Positions 19,784 through 28,339 of a stretch of 64,000 nucleotides of DNA are shown piece by piece (position 1 is the stretch's first letter; the number at the start of each line of letters is the position of its first letter). Below the pieces are notes generated by a model, which saw nothing but the letters and a program-made list of their open reading frames with translations, ran no database searches and was not told the DNA's origin. Location: the NCBI RefSeq assembly GCF_004217215.1, contig NZ_SHKP01000004.1:900829-964828 (forward strand). Direction: 5' to 3'. Made by a program: the position numbers and the translations under genes. Source of the stretch: Rivibacter subsaxonicus. GTDB taxonomy: Bacteria; Pseudomonadota; Gammaproteobacteria; Burkholderiales; Burkholderiaceae_C.

Positions 19784-20200
19784 CTAGAGCGATGCCGCGC
19801 TCGACGGCCGCGGCGGATGCAGGCTGCGCGTCGTGCGCAGCCCGACCACGCCCGGAATGGCAAGCACCTGCTCGCGCTTGCCGGCCGGCATGCGCACCGC
19901 GATCGCGTTGCGCGCATGGCGCACGCGTGCCAGCTCGACCACGCCCAATTCAGCGAGTGCGCGCCCGACGCGCTCCTGCTGGTCAGCCACACGCTGGTTC
20001 GCGGCGGCCTGCGGCGCCGAACTGGCCGCCGCCACCGGTTCGCTCAGTTCGACCCAGGCCTCGATCCATGCTTCGGCGGCCGGCGGCGCCGACGCAGCGG
20101 GCTGCGATAAACCCGCCAGCAGGCCGCAGCCGGCGCCCAGCATGGCGCGCCGCCGCAGCGCGCGCTGCGACATGGGGTGCAGTGGCGATCGAGCTTGCAT
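19784..20200 (-). CDS. Stand-alone protease-propeptide (inhibitor I9)-like exported protein
   Basis: A 138-residue protein with an arginine-rich leader (ALRRRAMLGAG, possibly a Tat signal) cut near ASA at about residue 38. The mature region resembles the propeptide of the S8 protease just downstream: both share the order WVSL/WVEL, an alpha segment, ELxRVxxARNAIAxR and an IPGVVGLR-like strand (SGVAKVRP in the protease). It has no protease domain. By analogy with I9 inhibitors and intermolecular chaperones, it may restrain or help fold the neighbouring protease. That role is inference from the internal similarity. An alternative start lies at 20173. Confidence 0.65.
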   Translation of the reverse strand: MQARSPLHPMSQRALRRRAMLGAGCGLLAGLSQPAASAPPAAEAWIEAWVELSEPVAAASSAPQAAANQRVADQQERVGRALAELGVVELARVRHARNAIAVRMPAGKREQVLAIPGVVGLRTTRSLHPPRPSSAASL

Positions 20201-20279
20201 CGGCCTCCCGGCGTCGCGTGCCTGCGACGTCCTGTGATTGTCGTCGCCCTGTCACGCCGACGGGCCATTCTGGCGGTCC

Positions 20280-21191
20280 ATGAGTTGGACAGCGATCTCG
20301 TTCAGGGCATGGGGGCCGCGCGCCGCGCCGATGGTCGCGGGCGCTGTGGCCCGGCCGGCGCCGCTGGAGCCGCCGCCAGCCGAGCCGCCCGCGCCCGACA
20401 GGCTCGGCGTGCGCACCGCCTGGATCTCCGACGTCCACCTAGGCACCCCCGGCTGCCAGGCCGAGGCCCTGCTCGACTTTCTCCGCCAGCTCGACTGCGA
20501 GACGCTCTACCTGGTCGGCGACATCGTCGACGGCTGGCAACTGCGGCGCAGCTGGTACTGGCCGCAGAGCCACAACGACGTGGTGCAGAAACTCTTGCGC
20601 AAGGCGCGCAAGGGCACGCGGGTGGTCTTCGTGCCCGGCAACCACGACGAGTTCGCGCGCAAGTACTTCGACCACGAGTTCGGTGGCATCGAGGTGCTGG
20701 AGGATGCGATGCACACCACCGCCGACGGCAAGCGCCTGTGGATCACGCACGGCGACTACTTCGACGGCGTCATCCAGTGCGCCAAGTGGCTGGCCTATGT
20801 CGGCGACTCGGCCTACGAGTTCACGCTGCGGCTCAACCGCGGCTTCAACTCGCTGCGCGCGCGCCTGGGCCTGCCCTACTGGAGCCTCTCGAAGTACCTC
20901 AAGCTCAAGGTCAAGCGTGCGGTGAGCTTCATCGGCGACTTCGAGATGGCGGTGGCGCGCGAGGCCCGCAAGCGCGGCGCCGATGGCGTGGTCTGCGGCC
21001 ACATCCACCATGCCGAGCTGCGCATGATCGACGGCATCCTCTACGCCAACGACGGCGACTGGGTCGAGAGCCTGACCGCGCTGGTCGAGCACGCCGACGG
21101 CAGGCTCGAGATCGTCGACTGGAGCCAGCGCGCCGCTCCGGCGCACCAGGCACGGACCCGGCGCCTGGCCGAAACCGCGCAAACCGACTGA
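20280..21191 (+). CDS. UDP-2,3-diacylglucosamine diphosphatase-like metallophosphatase
   Basis: A calcineurin-like phosphatase of about 303 residues. Five metal-binding motifs are intact: DVHLG, GDIVDGW, GNHDE, HGDYFD and GHIHH. The close LpxH-like character suggests action on lipid A precursors or a similar nucleotide-linked lipid, but members of this longer branch that are paired with a glycosyltransferase are not firmly assigned, so I give no symbol. The N-terminus is uncertain: 20280 gives a proline-rich extension of about 45 residues before the first motif, and an ATG at 20331 would shorten it by 17. The next gene follows after 4 nt. Confidence 0.82.
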   Translation: MSWTAISFRAWGPRAAPMVAGAVARPAPLEPPPAEPPAPDRLGVRTAWISDVHLGTPGCQAEALLDFLRQLDCETLYLVGDIVDGWQLRRSWYWPQSHNDVVQKLLRKARKGTRVVFVPGNHDEFARKYFDHEFGGIEVLEDAMHTTADGKRLWITHGDYFDGVIQCAKWLAYVGDSAYEFTLRLNRGFNSLRARLGLPYWSLSKYLKLKVKRAVSFIGDFEMAVAREARKRGADGVVCGHIHHAELRMIDGILYANDGDWVESLTALVEHADGRLEIVDWSQRAAPAHQARTRRLAETAQTD

Positions 21192-21195
21192 AGCC

Positions 21196-22284
21196 ATGCA
21201 GCCGATCCGCACGCTCGCCATCGTCACCGACGCCTGGAAGCCCCAGGTCAACGGCGTCGTCACCACCCTGGTCGAGCTGGTCGAGGGACTGAAGGCGCGC
21301 GGCATCGAGGTCGAGGTCATCGAGCCCTCGACCTTTCGCCGCATCCCGTGCCCGGGCTACCGCGAGATCGAGCTGTCGATCCTGCCCTACACGCAGTTGG
21401 CGCGCCGGCTCGACGCGCTGCGGCCCGACGCGATCCACATTGCCACCGAGGGCCCGCTCGGCGGCGCCGCGCGGCGTTACGCGCGCCGGCGCGGCCTGGC
21501 GTTCACGACCGCCTTCCACACCCGCTTTCCGGACATCCTGGCCAAGGCGCTGCGTGTGCCGCAGCGCTGGGGCTACGCCTGGTTCCGGCGCTTCCACGCG
21601 CCGTCCTCCGGCGTGATGGTGCCGGCCGAGGGCATGCTGAAGATCCTGCAGCAGCATGGCTTCGCGAAGCTGCGTCGCTGGTCGCATGGCGTCGATCTCG
21701 AGCTGTTCAAGCCGGTGCCCGGCGCCGATCTCGGGCTGCCGCGACCCGTGTGGCTGTACGTGGGGCGCGTGTCCTACGAGAAGAACCTCGAGGCCTTCCT
21801 CGAGCTCGAGCTGCCGGGCAGCAAGCTGGTCTACGGCGTCGGTCCGCTCGAGGCGGCGCTGAAGAAAAGGTACCCACAGGTGCACTGGCGCGGCGTGGTC
21901 GCCCGCGAGCATTTGCCGGCGATCTACAGCGGCGCCGACGTGTTCGTCTTTCCGAGTCGCAGCGAGACCTTCGGCCTCGTGATGCTCGAGGCCATGGCCT
22001 GCGGCACGCCGGTGGCGGCCTACCCCGAGGCCGGCCCGCTCGACGTGATCGGCGAGCACCATGACGGCCGCAACGGCGGCGTGCTGCACGCCGATCTTCA
22101 GGCCGCCGCGCGCCAGGCGCTGCTGGTGTCGCGGCAGGCGGCGCGCGAGCGTGCGCTCGGCTTCGACTGGGCCGCGGTCTGCGACCGCTTCATTGCCCAC
22201 CTGGTCCCGGCAAATGTGCCGGCGAGCGCGCGACTCGCCGCCCGCGGGGCGGACTCGAGCGCGTCGAGCATGCCGCTGCGCTGA
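21196..22284 (+). CDS. Glycosyltransferase family 4 protein
   Basis: A 362-residue GT-B-fold glycosyltransferase. The N-terminal acceptor domain begins IVTDAWKPQVNGVVTTL, typical of MgtA/PimB-like GT4 enzymes. The C-terminal donor domain has LYVGRVSYEKN, and SRSETFGLVMLEAMACGTPV carries the EX7E-type motif for the nucleotide-sugar. It lies 4 nt after the LpxH-like phosphatase, a conserved pair in betaproteobacteria, which suggests joint work on a glycolipid. The exact acceptor and sugar cannot be told. No membrane segment is present. Confidence 0.9.
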   Translation: MQPIRTLAIVTDAWKPQVNGVVTTLVELVEGLKARGIEVEVIEPSTFRRIPCPGYREIELSILPYTQLARRLDALRPDAIHIATEGPLGGAARRYARRRGLAFTTAFHTRFPDILAKALRVPQRWGYAWFRRFHAPSSGVMVPAEGMLKILQQHGFAKLRRWSHGVDLELFKPVPGADLGLPRPVWLYVGRVSYEKNLEAFLELELPGSKLVYGVGPLEAALKKRYPQVHWRGVVAREHLPAIYSGADVFVFPSRSETFGLVMLEAMACGTPVAAYPEAGPLDVIGEHHDGRNGGVLHADLQAAARQALLVSRQAARERALGFDWAAVCDRFIAHLVPANVPASARLAARGADSSASSMPLR

Positions 22285-22595
22285 ATCGGGCGGCGCGGGA
22301 GCGCGTCGCCCCGGTGTCGCCAAACGGGACACCCCAATGTCAGTGTGTGACCGCGTCGCCTCAGTGTGTGGCGCGATGCGCGCCGCCGGCGTGCTGCGCC
22401 GGCCTGCTCCGGGCGGCGTCGGAGGCTCCCCGCGCGCCGGCGTCGTGGCGGCTGAGCGTGCCTCGAATGCCGCGTCGGTGCTGCGAATCCGGCGCCGGCG
22501 GTGCGCACTGGCATAGCGATTGCCCGTGCGTCGGCGCGGAACCAACCGCGACCGACGATGAAACAACAGGGATCGATCCCGTACGAGGAGACACG
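22285..22595. other. Intergenic region upstream of the porin gene, with repeats
   Basis: No coding gene is supported. It holds an inverted repeat GGTGTC (22313-22318) and GACACC (22328-22333) and a direct repeat TCAGTGTGTG at 22340-22349 and 22361-22370, exactly 21 bp apart. These lie 230-280 nt ahead of the porin and may be regulator sites. A GAGGAG ribosome binding site precedes the porin start. Confidence 0.55.
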
Positions 22596-23660
22596 ATGAG
22601 CAAGAGAACCAGCCTTGCGACCGTCCGTCGGTCGCTGATCGTCAGCGCGGCACTGGCGGCCGCGGCCACCGGTGCCAGTGCGCAGTCGAACGTCACGCTG
22701 TTCGGGCGTCTCGATGCGGCACTGCAATACAGCACCAAGACCGGCACGATCGATGACGATCTCTACGAACTCGCCAATGGCGGCATCCGTCCGAGCATCT
22801 GGGGCATGAAGGGCACCGAAGACCTCGGTAGCGGGCTGAAGGCCTTCTTCAACCTCGAGGCCCACTTCTTCACCGACAACGGCCTGGGCGCCCGCACCGG
22901 CCAGGCCTTCAGACGCCAGGCCAACGTCGGCGTCAAGAGCGACTGGGGTGCGGTGACGATGGGCCGCCAGTACAGCCCGGCGATTCTCGCCAACCTCGGC
23001 ACCGAACCGCGCGCCTTCAAGGAAAACCTCTCCGGCCTCTACCCCTACGCGCTGAACCAGAACCCGACCAACAACACCGTCAACGACCTCGGGATCTTCA
23101 TCGGCAACGCCGTGTCCTACAGCGGCAACTTCGGGCCGGTGTACGTGGGCGCGCTGCTCGCGGCGGGCGAGGGCACGGGGCGCACGATGACCCTTGGCGC
23201 CAGCTACACCGGGCCGGTCGTGGTCTCGGGCTCCTACCAGGAGATCGATGCCGCCAACTCCGACAGCGATGGCACCACGCACTACATGCTGGGCCTGGCG
23301 GTGCCGTTGGGTGGCTTCACGATCAAGGGCAGCTATCAGCACGCGACCGAGGACGACTTCGGCATCGAGACCCACGAGGTCGATTTCTACGGCATCGGCT
23401 TCGACTGGGCCTGGAACGCGATGAACACCTTCAACGCGACCTACTACTACGGCAAGGACAAGAAGGTCTCGGGCGACAAGACCAGCACGTTCGTCATCAG
23501 CAACGACTACGCGATCTCCAAGCGCACCGTGATCTACGCACAGTTCGCGATCGCCGACGCCGATTCGACGCCGTCGCTGCGCACCGGGGTGATCCTCAAC
23601 GGCTCCTTCCCCAACTCCAAGACCTCGGTCGTCGCCCTCGGCATCAGTCACAGCTTCTGA
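22596..23660 (+). CDS. Gram-negative porin
   Basis: A 354-residue outer-membrane porin of the betaproteobacterial general type. Residues 1-29 are a signal peptide ending ASAQ. The mature N-terminus SNVTLFGRLDAALQY and the early WGMKGTEDLGSGLKAFFNLE strand pair are hallmarks of the family, and the chain ends in GISHSF with the C-terminal phenylalanine used by the BAM machinery. It should form a trimeric diffusion channel. The start has a strong GAGGAG. It stands alone with a clear terminator downstream. Confidence 0.93.
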   Translation: MSKRTSLATVRRSLIVSAALAAAATGASAQSNVTLFGRLDAALQYSTKTGTIDDDLYELANGGIRPSIWGMKGTEDLGSGLKAFFNLEAHFFTDNGLGARTGQAFRRQANVGVKSDWGAVTMGRQYSPAILANLGTEPRAFKENLSGLYPYALNQNPTNNTVNDLGIFIGNAVSYSGNFGPVYVGALLAAGEGTGRTMTLGASYTGPVVVSGSYQEIDAANSDSDGTTHYMLGLAVPLGGFTIKGSYQHATEDDFGIETHEVDFYGIGFDWAWNAMNTFNATYYYGKDKKVSGDKTSTFVISNDYAISKRTVIYAQFAIADADSTPSLRTGVILNGSFPNSKTSVVALGISHSF

Positions 23661-23708
23661 TCCGGGGTGCGGCCGGTGCCGCCTGGCGCGACGCCGATGC
23701 ACGGGACA

Positions 23709-23746
23709 AGGCCCGCGACCGCCACGGCGGTTGCGGGCCTATTTTT
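23709..23746 (+). terminator. Intrinsic terminator of the porin gene
   Basis: A 15-bp stem with one G-T pair (AGGCCCGCGACCGCC, loop ACG, then its complement) is followed by ATTTTTC. This is a textbook Rho-independent terminator about 50 nt after the porin stop. Confidence 0.9.
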
Positions 23747-23812
23747 CTGGGCGAGACGGACGCCGGGCCAGGGTGTCACTTAATCGTCGCGAATCTTCCA
23801 TAGACTCAGGGT

Positions 23813-25900
23813 ATGAATGCCGTTCTCTCCGAGGTCGCGCTGCCGCCGGCCGCATCGCCGCCGGCGCTGCTCAACCGCGAGCGCGCGATCCTCGAGTTCA
23901 ACCGACGCGTGCTGGCGCAGGCGCTGCGCGAGGACGTGCCGCTGCTCGAGCGGCTGCGCTACATCTGCATCGTCTCGAGCAATCTCGACGAGTTCTTCGA
24001 GGTCCGCTTCGCCGACGTGCTCGAGCTCTCGCGCATCCCGGGCAGCGGCGTCACCGAACATGACTTGGCGCATGTGGCGACCATCGCCCACCAACTGATC
24101 GACGAGCAGTACGCCGCCTTCAACGACCAGGTCATGCCGGCGCTGCACGGCGCCGGCATCGTGATCCTCAACCACGCCGACCGCAACGAGGCGCAGCGGC
24201 GCTGGGTCGACAACTTCTTCCAGAAGCAGGTGCGGCCGCTGCTGGTGCCGGTCGGGCTCGATCCGGCGCATCCCTTCCCGCTGGTCGCCAACAAGTCGCT
24301 GAACTTCATCGCCAAGCTCGGCGGCAAGGACGCCTACGGCGGCGAGGGCCGCATCGCGATCGTCAAGGTGCCGCGCGTGCTGCCGCGCGTGATCCGGCTG
24401 CCGGAGTCGGTGGCGCCGGGCCGGCAGGCCTTCGTGCTGCTGTCCAGCGTGATCCGGGCCCACCTCGAGGAGCTGTTCGCCGGCCGCACGGTGGAGCATT
24501 TTTCGCAGTTCCGCGTGACGCGCGATTCCGAGCTCGAGGTCGACGAGGACGACATCACCAACCTGCGCCAGGCACTGCGCTCGGGGCTGTCGACGCGGCA
24601 GTTCGGGCAGGCGATCCGGCTCGAGGTGGTGGCCACCTGCCCGCCCGAGCTGAGCGACTTCCTGCGCCAGCAGTTCGGCCTGCCCGAGGCCGCGCTCTAC
24701 AAGGTCAACGGCCCGGTCAACCTGGTGCGGCTGAACCAGCTGATCGACCAGGCCGATGCCAACCGGCTTCGCTTCGCGCCCTACGAGCCCTCGTGGCCCA
24801 AAGGCCTCAAGCGCGGCGAGTCGATCTTCGCCCACCTGCGCGCGCATGGCGAGGTGCTGATGCACCACCCCTTCCAGAGCTTCGAGCCGGTGGTGCAGTT
24901 CCTGCGCGAGGCGGTGCTCGATCCCGAGGTGCTGGCGATCAAGCAGACCATCTACCGCACCGGCAGCGAGAGCGTGCTGATGGACCTGCTGCTCGAGGCG
25001 GCGCGGCGCGGCAAGGAGGTGATGGCGGTCGTGGAGCTCAAGGCGCGCTTCGACGAGGAGGCCAACATCAACTGGGCCGAACGGCTCGAGGCCGTCGGCG
25101 CCCAGGTGGTGTACGGCATCGTCGGCCTCAAGACCCACGCCAAGCTGCTGCTCGTCACGCGCCGCGAGGACGGCGCGCGCGGTCCCGTGCTGCGCCGCTA
25201 CGCTCACCTCTCCACCGGCAACTACAACGACAAGACCGCGCGGCTCTACACCGACGTCGGCTGCCTCACCGCCGACCCGGACCTGACTGCCGACGCCGAC
25301 CTTGTCTTCCAGCAGCTCGCCAGCCTGACCAAGATGCGCTCGCCGCGCCAGCTGCTGGTGGCGCCGGCGCACCTGCAGCAGCAGCTGCTGAAGATGATCG
25401 AGCGCACGGTGCGCGCGGCGCGGGCCGGCAAGCCGGCGCGCATCGTCGCCAAGTTCAACGCGCTGACCGACGAGGCGCTGATCGCGGCGCTGACCACGGC
25501 CTCGCAGGCCGGCGTCGAGATCGACCTCATCGTGCGCGGTGCCTGCATGCTGCCGCCCGGCGTGCCAGGCTACAGCGAGCGGATCCGGGTGCGCTCGATC
25601 GTCGGCCGCTTCCTCGAACACACGCGGGTGCTGTATTTCCGCTGGGGCGCGGGCGAGGATGACGAGGCGCTCTACCTCAGCAGCGCCGACTGGATGAGCC
25701 GCAACATGCTGCGCCGCGTCGAGCTTGCCTGGCCGGTGCGTGACGCGCGCCATCGCCAGCGCCTGATCGACGAGTGCCTGCTGCCCTACCTGCACGACGC
25801 GCGCGACGCTTGGAGCCTCGCCAGCGACGGCAGCTACACGCGCGTCGGCAGCGACGGGCCGAGTGCCCAGCAGGCGCTGATGGCGCGCCATCGCGCCTGA
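23813..25900 (+). CDS. ppk1: Polyphosphate kinase 1
   Basis: A 695-residue enzyme that polymerises the terminal phosphate of ATP into polyphosphate at the inner face of the membrane. All four domains are present. The autophosphorylated histidine lies in KTHAKLLLV (His442) and the second catalytic histidine in RFLEHTRVL (His603). The N-terminal NRERAILEFNRRVL and the LSTGNYNDKTARLYTDVG block are diagnostic. The sequence just upstream (around 23773-23793) has a loose resemblance to a Pho box. A SixA-like phosphatase gene follows after 18 nt, and ppx lies about 2.4 kb downstream on the same strand. Confidence 0.96.
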   Translation: MNAVLSEVALPPAASPPALLNRERAILEFNRRVLAQALREDVPLLERLRYICIVSSNLDEFFEVRFADVLELSRIPGSGVTEHDLAHVATIAHQLIDEQYAAFNDQVMPALHGAGIVILNHADRNEAQRRWVDNFFQKQVRPLLVPVGLDPAHPFPLVANKSLNFIAKLGGKDAYGGEGRIAIVKVPRVLPRVIRLPESVAPGRQAFVLLSSVIRAHLEELFAGRTVEHFSQFRVTRDSELEVDEDDITNLRQALRSGLSTRQFGQAIRLEVVATCPPELSDFLRQQFGLPEAALYKVNGPVNLVRLNQLIDQADANRLRFAPYEPSWPKGLKRGESIFAHLRAHGEVLMHHPFQSFEPVVQFLREAVLDPEVLAIKQTIYRTGSESVLMDLLLEAARRGKEVMAVVELKARFDEEANINWAERLEAVGAQVVYGIVGLKTHAKLLLVTRREDGARGPVLRRYAHLSTGNYNDKTARLYTDVGCLTADPDLTADADLVFQQLASLTKMRSPRQLLVAPAHLQQQLLKMIERTVRAARAGKPARIVAKFNALTDEALIAALTTASQAGVEIDLIVRGACMLPPGVPGYSERIRVRSIVGRFLEHTRVLYFRWGAGEDDEALYLSSADWMSRNMLRRVELAWPVRDARHRQRLIDECLLPYLHDARDAWSLASDGSYTRVGSDGPSAQQALMARHRA

Positions 25901-25918
25901 ACCAGGCGCCTTGCCCGG

Positions 25919-26380
25919 ATGGACCTGATCCTCTGGCGCCACGCCGAAGCGCATCTGGTGCGCGATGGCCAGACCGATCTGCAGCGCGCGCTCACGCCCA
26001 AGGGCGAGCGCCAGGCCCAGCGCATGGCCGAATGGCTGAACCAGCGTCTTGCCGAGAGCACCCGCATCCTCGTCAGCCCGGCGCTGCGTTGCCAGCAGAC
26101 CGCGCAGGCGCTTGGCCGACCCTACAAGACCGTCAATGCGCTGGCGCCCGAGGCAAGCGTCGAGACGCTGCTGGTAGCCGCGAAATGGCCGCAGGCCGGC
26201 GAACCGGTGCTGGTGGTGGGCCACCAGCCCACGCTCGGCCTGACGGCGGCTTGGCTGCTGGCCGGCATCGAGCAGCCCTGGTCGGTGAAGAAGGGCGCGG
26301 TCTGGTGGCTGCGCCAGCGCGAGCGGGCCGACGAGGAGCGCGTGGTGCTGCAGGCGGTGCAGGGGGCTGACCTGCTTTAG
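25919..26380 (+). CDS. SixA-type histidine phosphatase
   Basis: A 153-residue histidine phosphatase of the SixA branch, which removes phosphate from phosphohistidine, for example on the HPt domain of a sensor kinase or on phosphotransferase proteins. The catalytic RHAEA motif is at residues 7-11, the second arginine is in LVSPALRCQQTA, and the second histidine is in VVGHQPTLG. It has no signal peptide. It lies 18 nt behind ppk1, which hints at a link to phosphate signalling. The gene name is not certain enough to give. Confidence 0.88.
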   Translation: MDLILWRHAEAHLVRDGQTDLQRALTPKGERQAQRMAEWLNQRLAESTRILVSPALRCQQTAQALGRPYKTVNALAPEASVETLLVAAKWPQAGEPVLVVGHQPTLGLTAAWLLAGIEQPWSVKKGAVWWLRQRERADEERVVLQAVQGADLL

Positions 26381-26434
26381 CGACGGCGGCATCGACCACC
26401 GCGGTGATCGCCGGCCGCTGCGGCGAGGCCGCGC

Positions 26435-27274
26435 TCAGCGCGTCGGCGCAGCGTGGTCGTGGTCGCGCGCCGCACCCGACTCGTGCGCGTGCCCGCCCGC
26501 CACCAGTGCCGCCAGAACCAGCCCGACCCCCAGCCACGCCAGCTGCGAGGCCGTCTCGCGCCAGGCCAGCCGGCGCTGCAGTTGCGGGATCAGGTCGGCC
26601 ACCGCCACGTAGATGAAGCTGCTGGCGGCGATCACCAGCAGGTAGGGCGTGAGCCACTCGAAGGGCCGCACGATGAAGTAGCCGAGCACGCCGCCCAGCA
26701 CCGCCGCCAGGCCCGACAGCGCGTTGTAGGCCAGTGCGCGCTGGCGCGAGAAGCCGGCGTTGAGCAGCACGATGGTGTCGCCAACCTCCTGCGGAATCTC
26801 GTGGGCGATGATCGCCACCGCGGTCGCCACGCCAAGGTGCCAGTCGGCGATGAAGGCGGCGGCGATGATGATGCCGTCGCAGAAGTTGTGGACGCTGTCG
26901 CCGACCAGCACCGAGAAGCCGGCGCGCCCGGCCTGCTCGCTGTCGAAGTGATGATGGTGGTGATGCCCGTCGCCCTCGTGGTGGTGCGAGTGGCGGTAGA
27001 TCGCCGCCTTCTCGATCAGGAAGAAGAACAGCAGGCCAGCCAGCAGCGTGGCGAACAGCGGCGCCGGCGCCGCGCCGCTCTCGAAGGCCTCGGGTAGCAC
27101 GTTGAGCAGCGCGGTGCCGAGCAGCAGGCCGGCCGACAGGCTCACCAGCTGGCGCACCATCACCGTCAGCACGCTGTAGGTCAGCCAGGCCGCGAGCGCC
27201 ACGGAGAGCAGGCCCCCGGCCAGCGTGGCCAGCACGATCGACAGCAGGGTGAACGAGGGATCCGCGAGATTCAT
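26435..27274 (-). CDS. ZIP family metal transporter
   Basis: A 279-residue inner-membrane protein with about eight hydrophobic segments. The metal-binding motifs of transmembrane helices 4 and 5 are intact: HNFCDGIIIAAAF and HEIPQEVGD. A histidine-rich loop between helices 3 and 4 (HSHHHEGDGHHHHHHFD) and a short C-terminal HAHESG/HDHDH stretch should bind zinc or similar cations. ZIP proteins bring divalent metals into the cytoplasm. The ATG at 27274 fits the first helix. It lies downstream of the dienelactone hydrolase gene but is separated from it by a terminator. Confidence 0.93.
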   Translation of the reverse strand: MNLADPSFTLLSIVLATLAGGLLSVALAAWLTYSVLTVMVRQLVSLSAGLLLGTALLNVLPEAFESGAAPAPLFATLLAGLLFFFLIEKAAIYRHSHHHEGDGHHHHHHFDSEQAGRAGFSVLVGDSVHNFCDGIIIAAAFIADWHLGVATAVAIIAHEIPQEVGDTIVLLNAGFSRQRALAYNALSGLAAVLGGVLGYFIVRPFEWLTPYLLVIAASSFIYVAVADLIPQLQRRLAWRETASQLAWLGVGLVLAALVAGGHAHESGAARDHDHAAPTR

Positions 27275-27289
27275 GAACAGGTCTTGTCT

Positions 27290-27320
27290 ACAAACAAAGA
27301 CCGCGCCGTGGGGCGCGGTC
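27290..27320 (-). terminator. Intrinsic terminator of the dienelactone hydrolase gene
   Basis: A perfect 9-bp stem (GACCGCGCC, 4-nt loop, GGCGCGGTC at 27299-27320) is followed on the minus strand by TTTGTTTG. It stands 22 nt after the hydrolase stop and just ahead of the ZIP gene. Confidence 0.85.
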
Positions 27321-27341
27321 GCTGGACGGGGCGAACATTCT

Positions 27342-28226
27342 CTACGCCACGCCCCTGGCCTCGAACCAGGCCAGCATGCGCTTCCAGGCATCTTCGGCGG
27401 CCTGCCTGTCGAAGCTGGGCCGGTAGTCCGCCAGAAAGCCGTGCTGCGTGCCGGGGAAGACCACGATCTCGCTCTTCCTGGCCGCCGCGCTGCCCTGGGC
27501 AAGCGCAGCTTTCATCTTATCGACGCTGTCAAGCGGGATGCCGCCGTCCTTCTCGGCGTAGAGCCCGAGCACCGGTGCGTGGAGGCTGCCGACCAGGTCG
27601 ATCGGGTGCTTGGGCTGCAATGCGCTGGCCTCGCCCACGAGCCGCCCGTACCAGGCGGCGGCGGCCTCGATCTTCGGGTTGTGGGCGGCGTAGAGCCAGG
27701 TGATGCGGCCGCCCCAGCACATGCCGGTCGCGGCCAGCCGGGTGGCGTCGCCGCCGTTGGCCGCGGCCCAGGCGGCGGTGGCGTCGAGGTCGGCCATCAC
27801 CTGCGCGTCGGGTACCTTGGAGATCACGTCCCTGACCAATGTCGGGATGTCGACCGCCGCCTTGGCGTCGCCCTGGCGGATGAACAGCTCGGGCGCGATC
27901 GCCAGGTAGCCCTGCCGGGCCAGGCGCCGCGTGAGGTCGGCGATGTGCTCGTGGACGCCGAAGATCTCGCTGATCACCAGCACCACCGGGAAGCCGTTCT
28001 TGCCGGCCGGCTTGTCGGGCTGGGCCCGGTAGGCCGGCATCTGGAAGCTGCCGACCGGGATCGTCACCGGGCCGGCGACCAGGCCCCCGGAGCCGGTCGA
28101 CACGAGGGTCTGCGCCGTCACCGGCATCACCGCCGCGGCAAAGCCTGAGCCGACCGAGGCGCGCACGAAGTCGCGTCGAGAGTAGTCGGGGGTGGCGGTC
28201 GGCTTGTCGATTTCCTGCTCCAGCAT
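27342..28226 (-). CDS. Dienelactone hydrolase family protein, Tat-exported
   Basis: A 294-residue alpha/beta hydrolase. It carries a twin-arginine signal (SRRDFVRAS at residues 16-24), so it is probably folded in the cytoplasm and exported. The nucleophile is a cysteine in GMCWGG, as in dienelactone hydrolases, with the aspartate in YAEKDGGI and the histidine in GTQHGFLAD. Members of this exported branch are found widely, but their natural substrate is usually unknown. AGGAG lies seven bases ahead of the start. It is divergent from ppx. Confidence 0.9.
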   Translation of the reverse strand: MLEQEIDKPTATPDYSRRDFVRASVGSGFAAAVMPVTAQTLVSTGSGGLVAGPVTIPVGSFQMPAYRAQPDKPAGKNGFPVVLVISEIFGVHEHIADLTRRLARQGYLAIAPELFIRQGDAKAAVDIPTLVRDVISKVPDAQVMADLDATAAWAAANGGDATRLAATGMCWGGRITWLYAAHNPKIEAAAAWYGRLVGEASALQPKHPIDLVGSLHAPVLGLYAEKDGGIPLDSVDKMKAALAQGSAAARKSEIVVFPGTQHGFLADYRPSFDRQAAEDAWKRMLAWFEARGVA

Positions 28227-28339
28227 CCAAGAACTCCTGAGGGTTGAACCACGGCGCGCCGCCGCATTCTAGGAACCGGCGAAGCTGGCGCCGGGCCACT
28301 GTCACCTTGGGCGCCGATCGATCAGGGACAATCGTTTCG

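Noticed and set aside
23780-26392. Minus-strand 870-codon frame opposite ppk1 and the SixA-like gene
   Set aside because: Antisense shadow; it spans two well-supported genes and has no domain.
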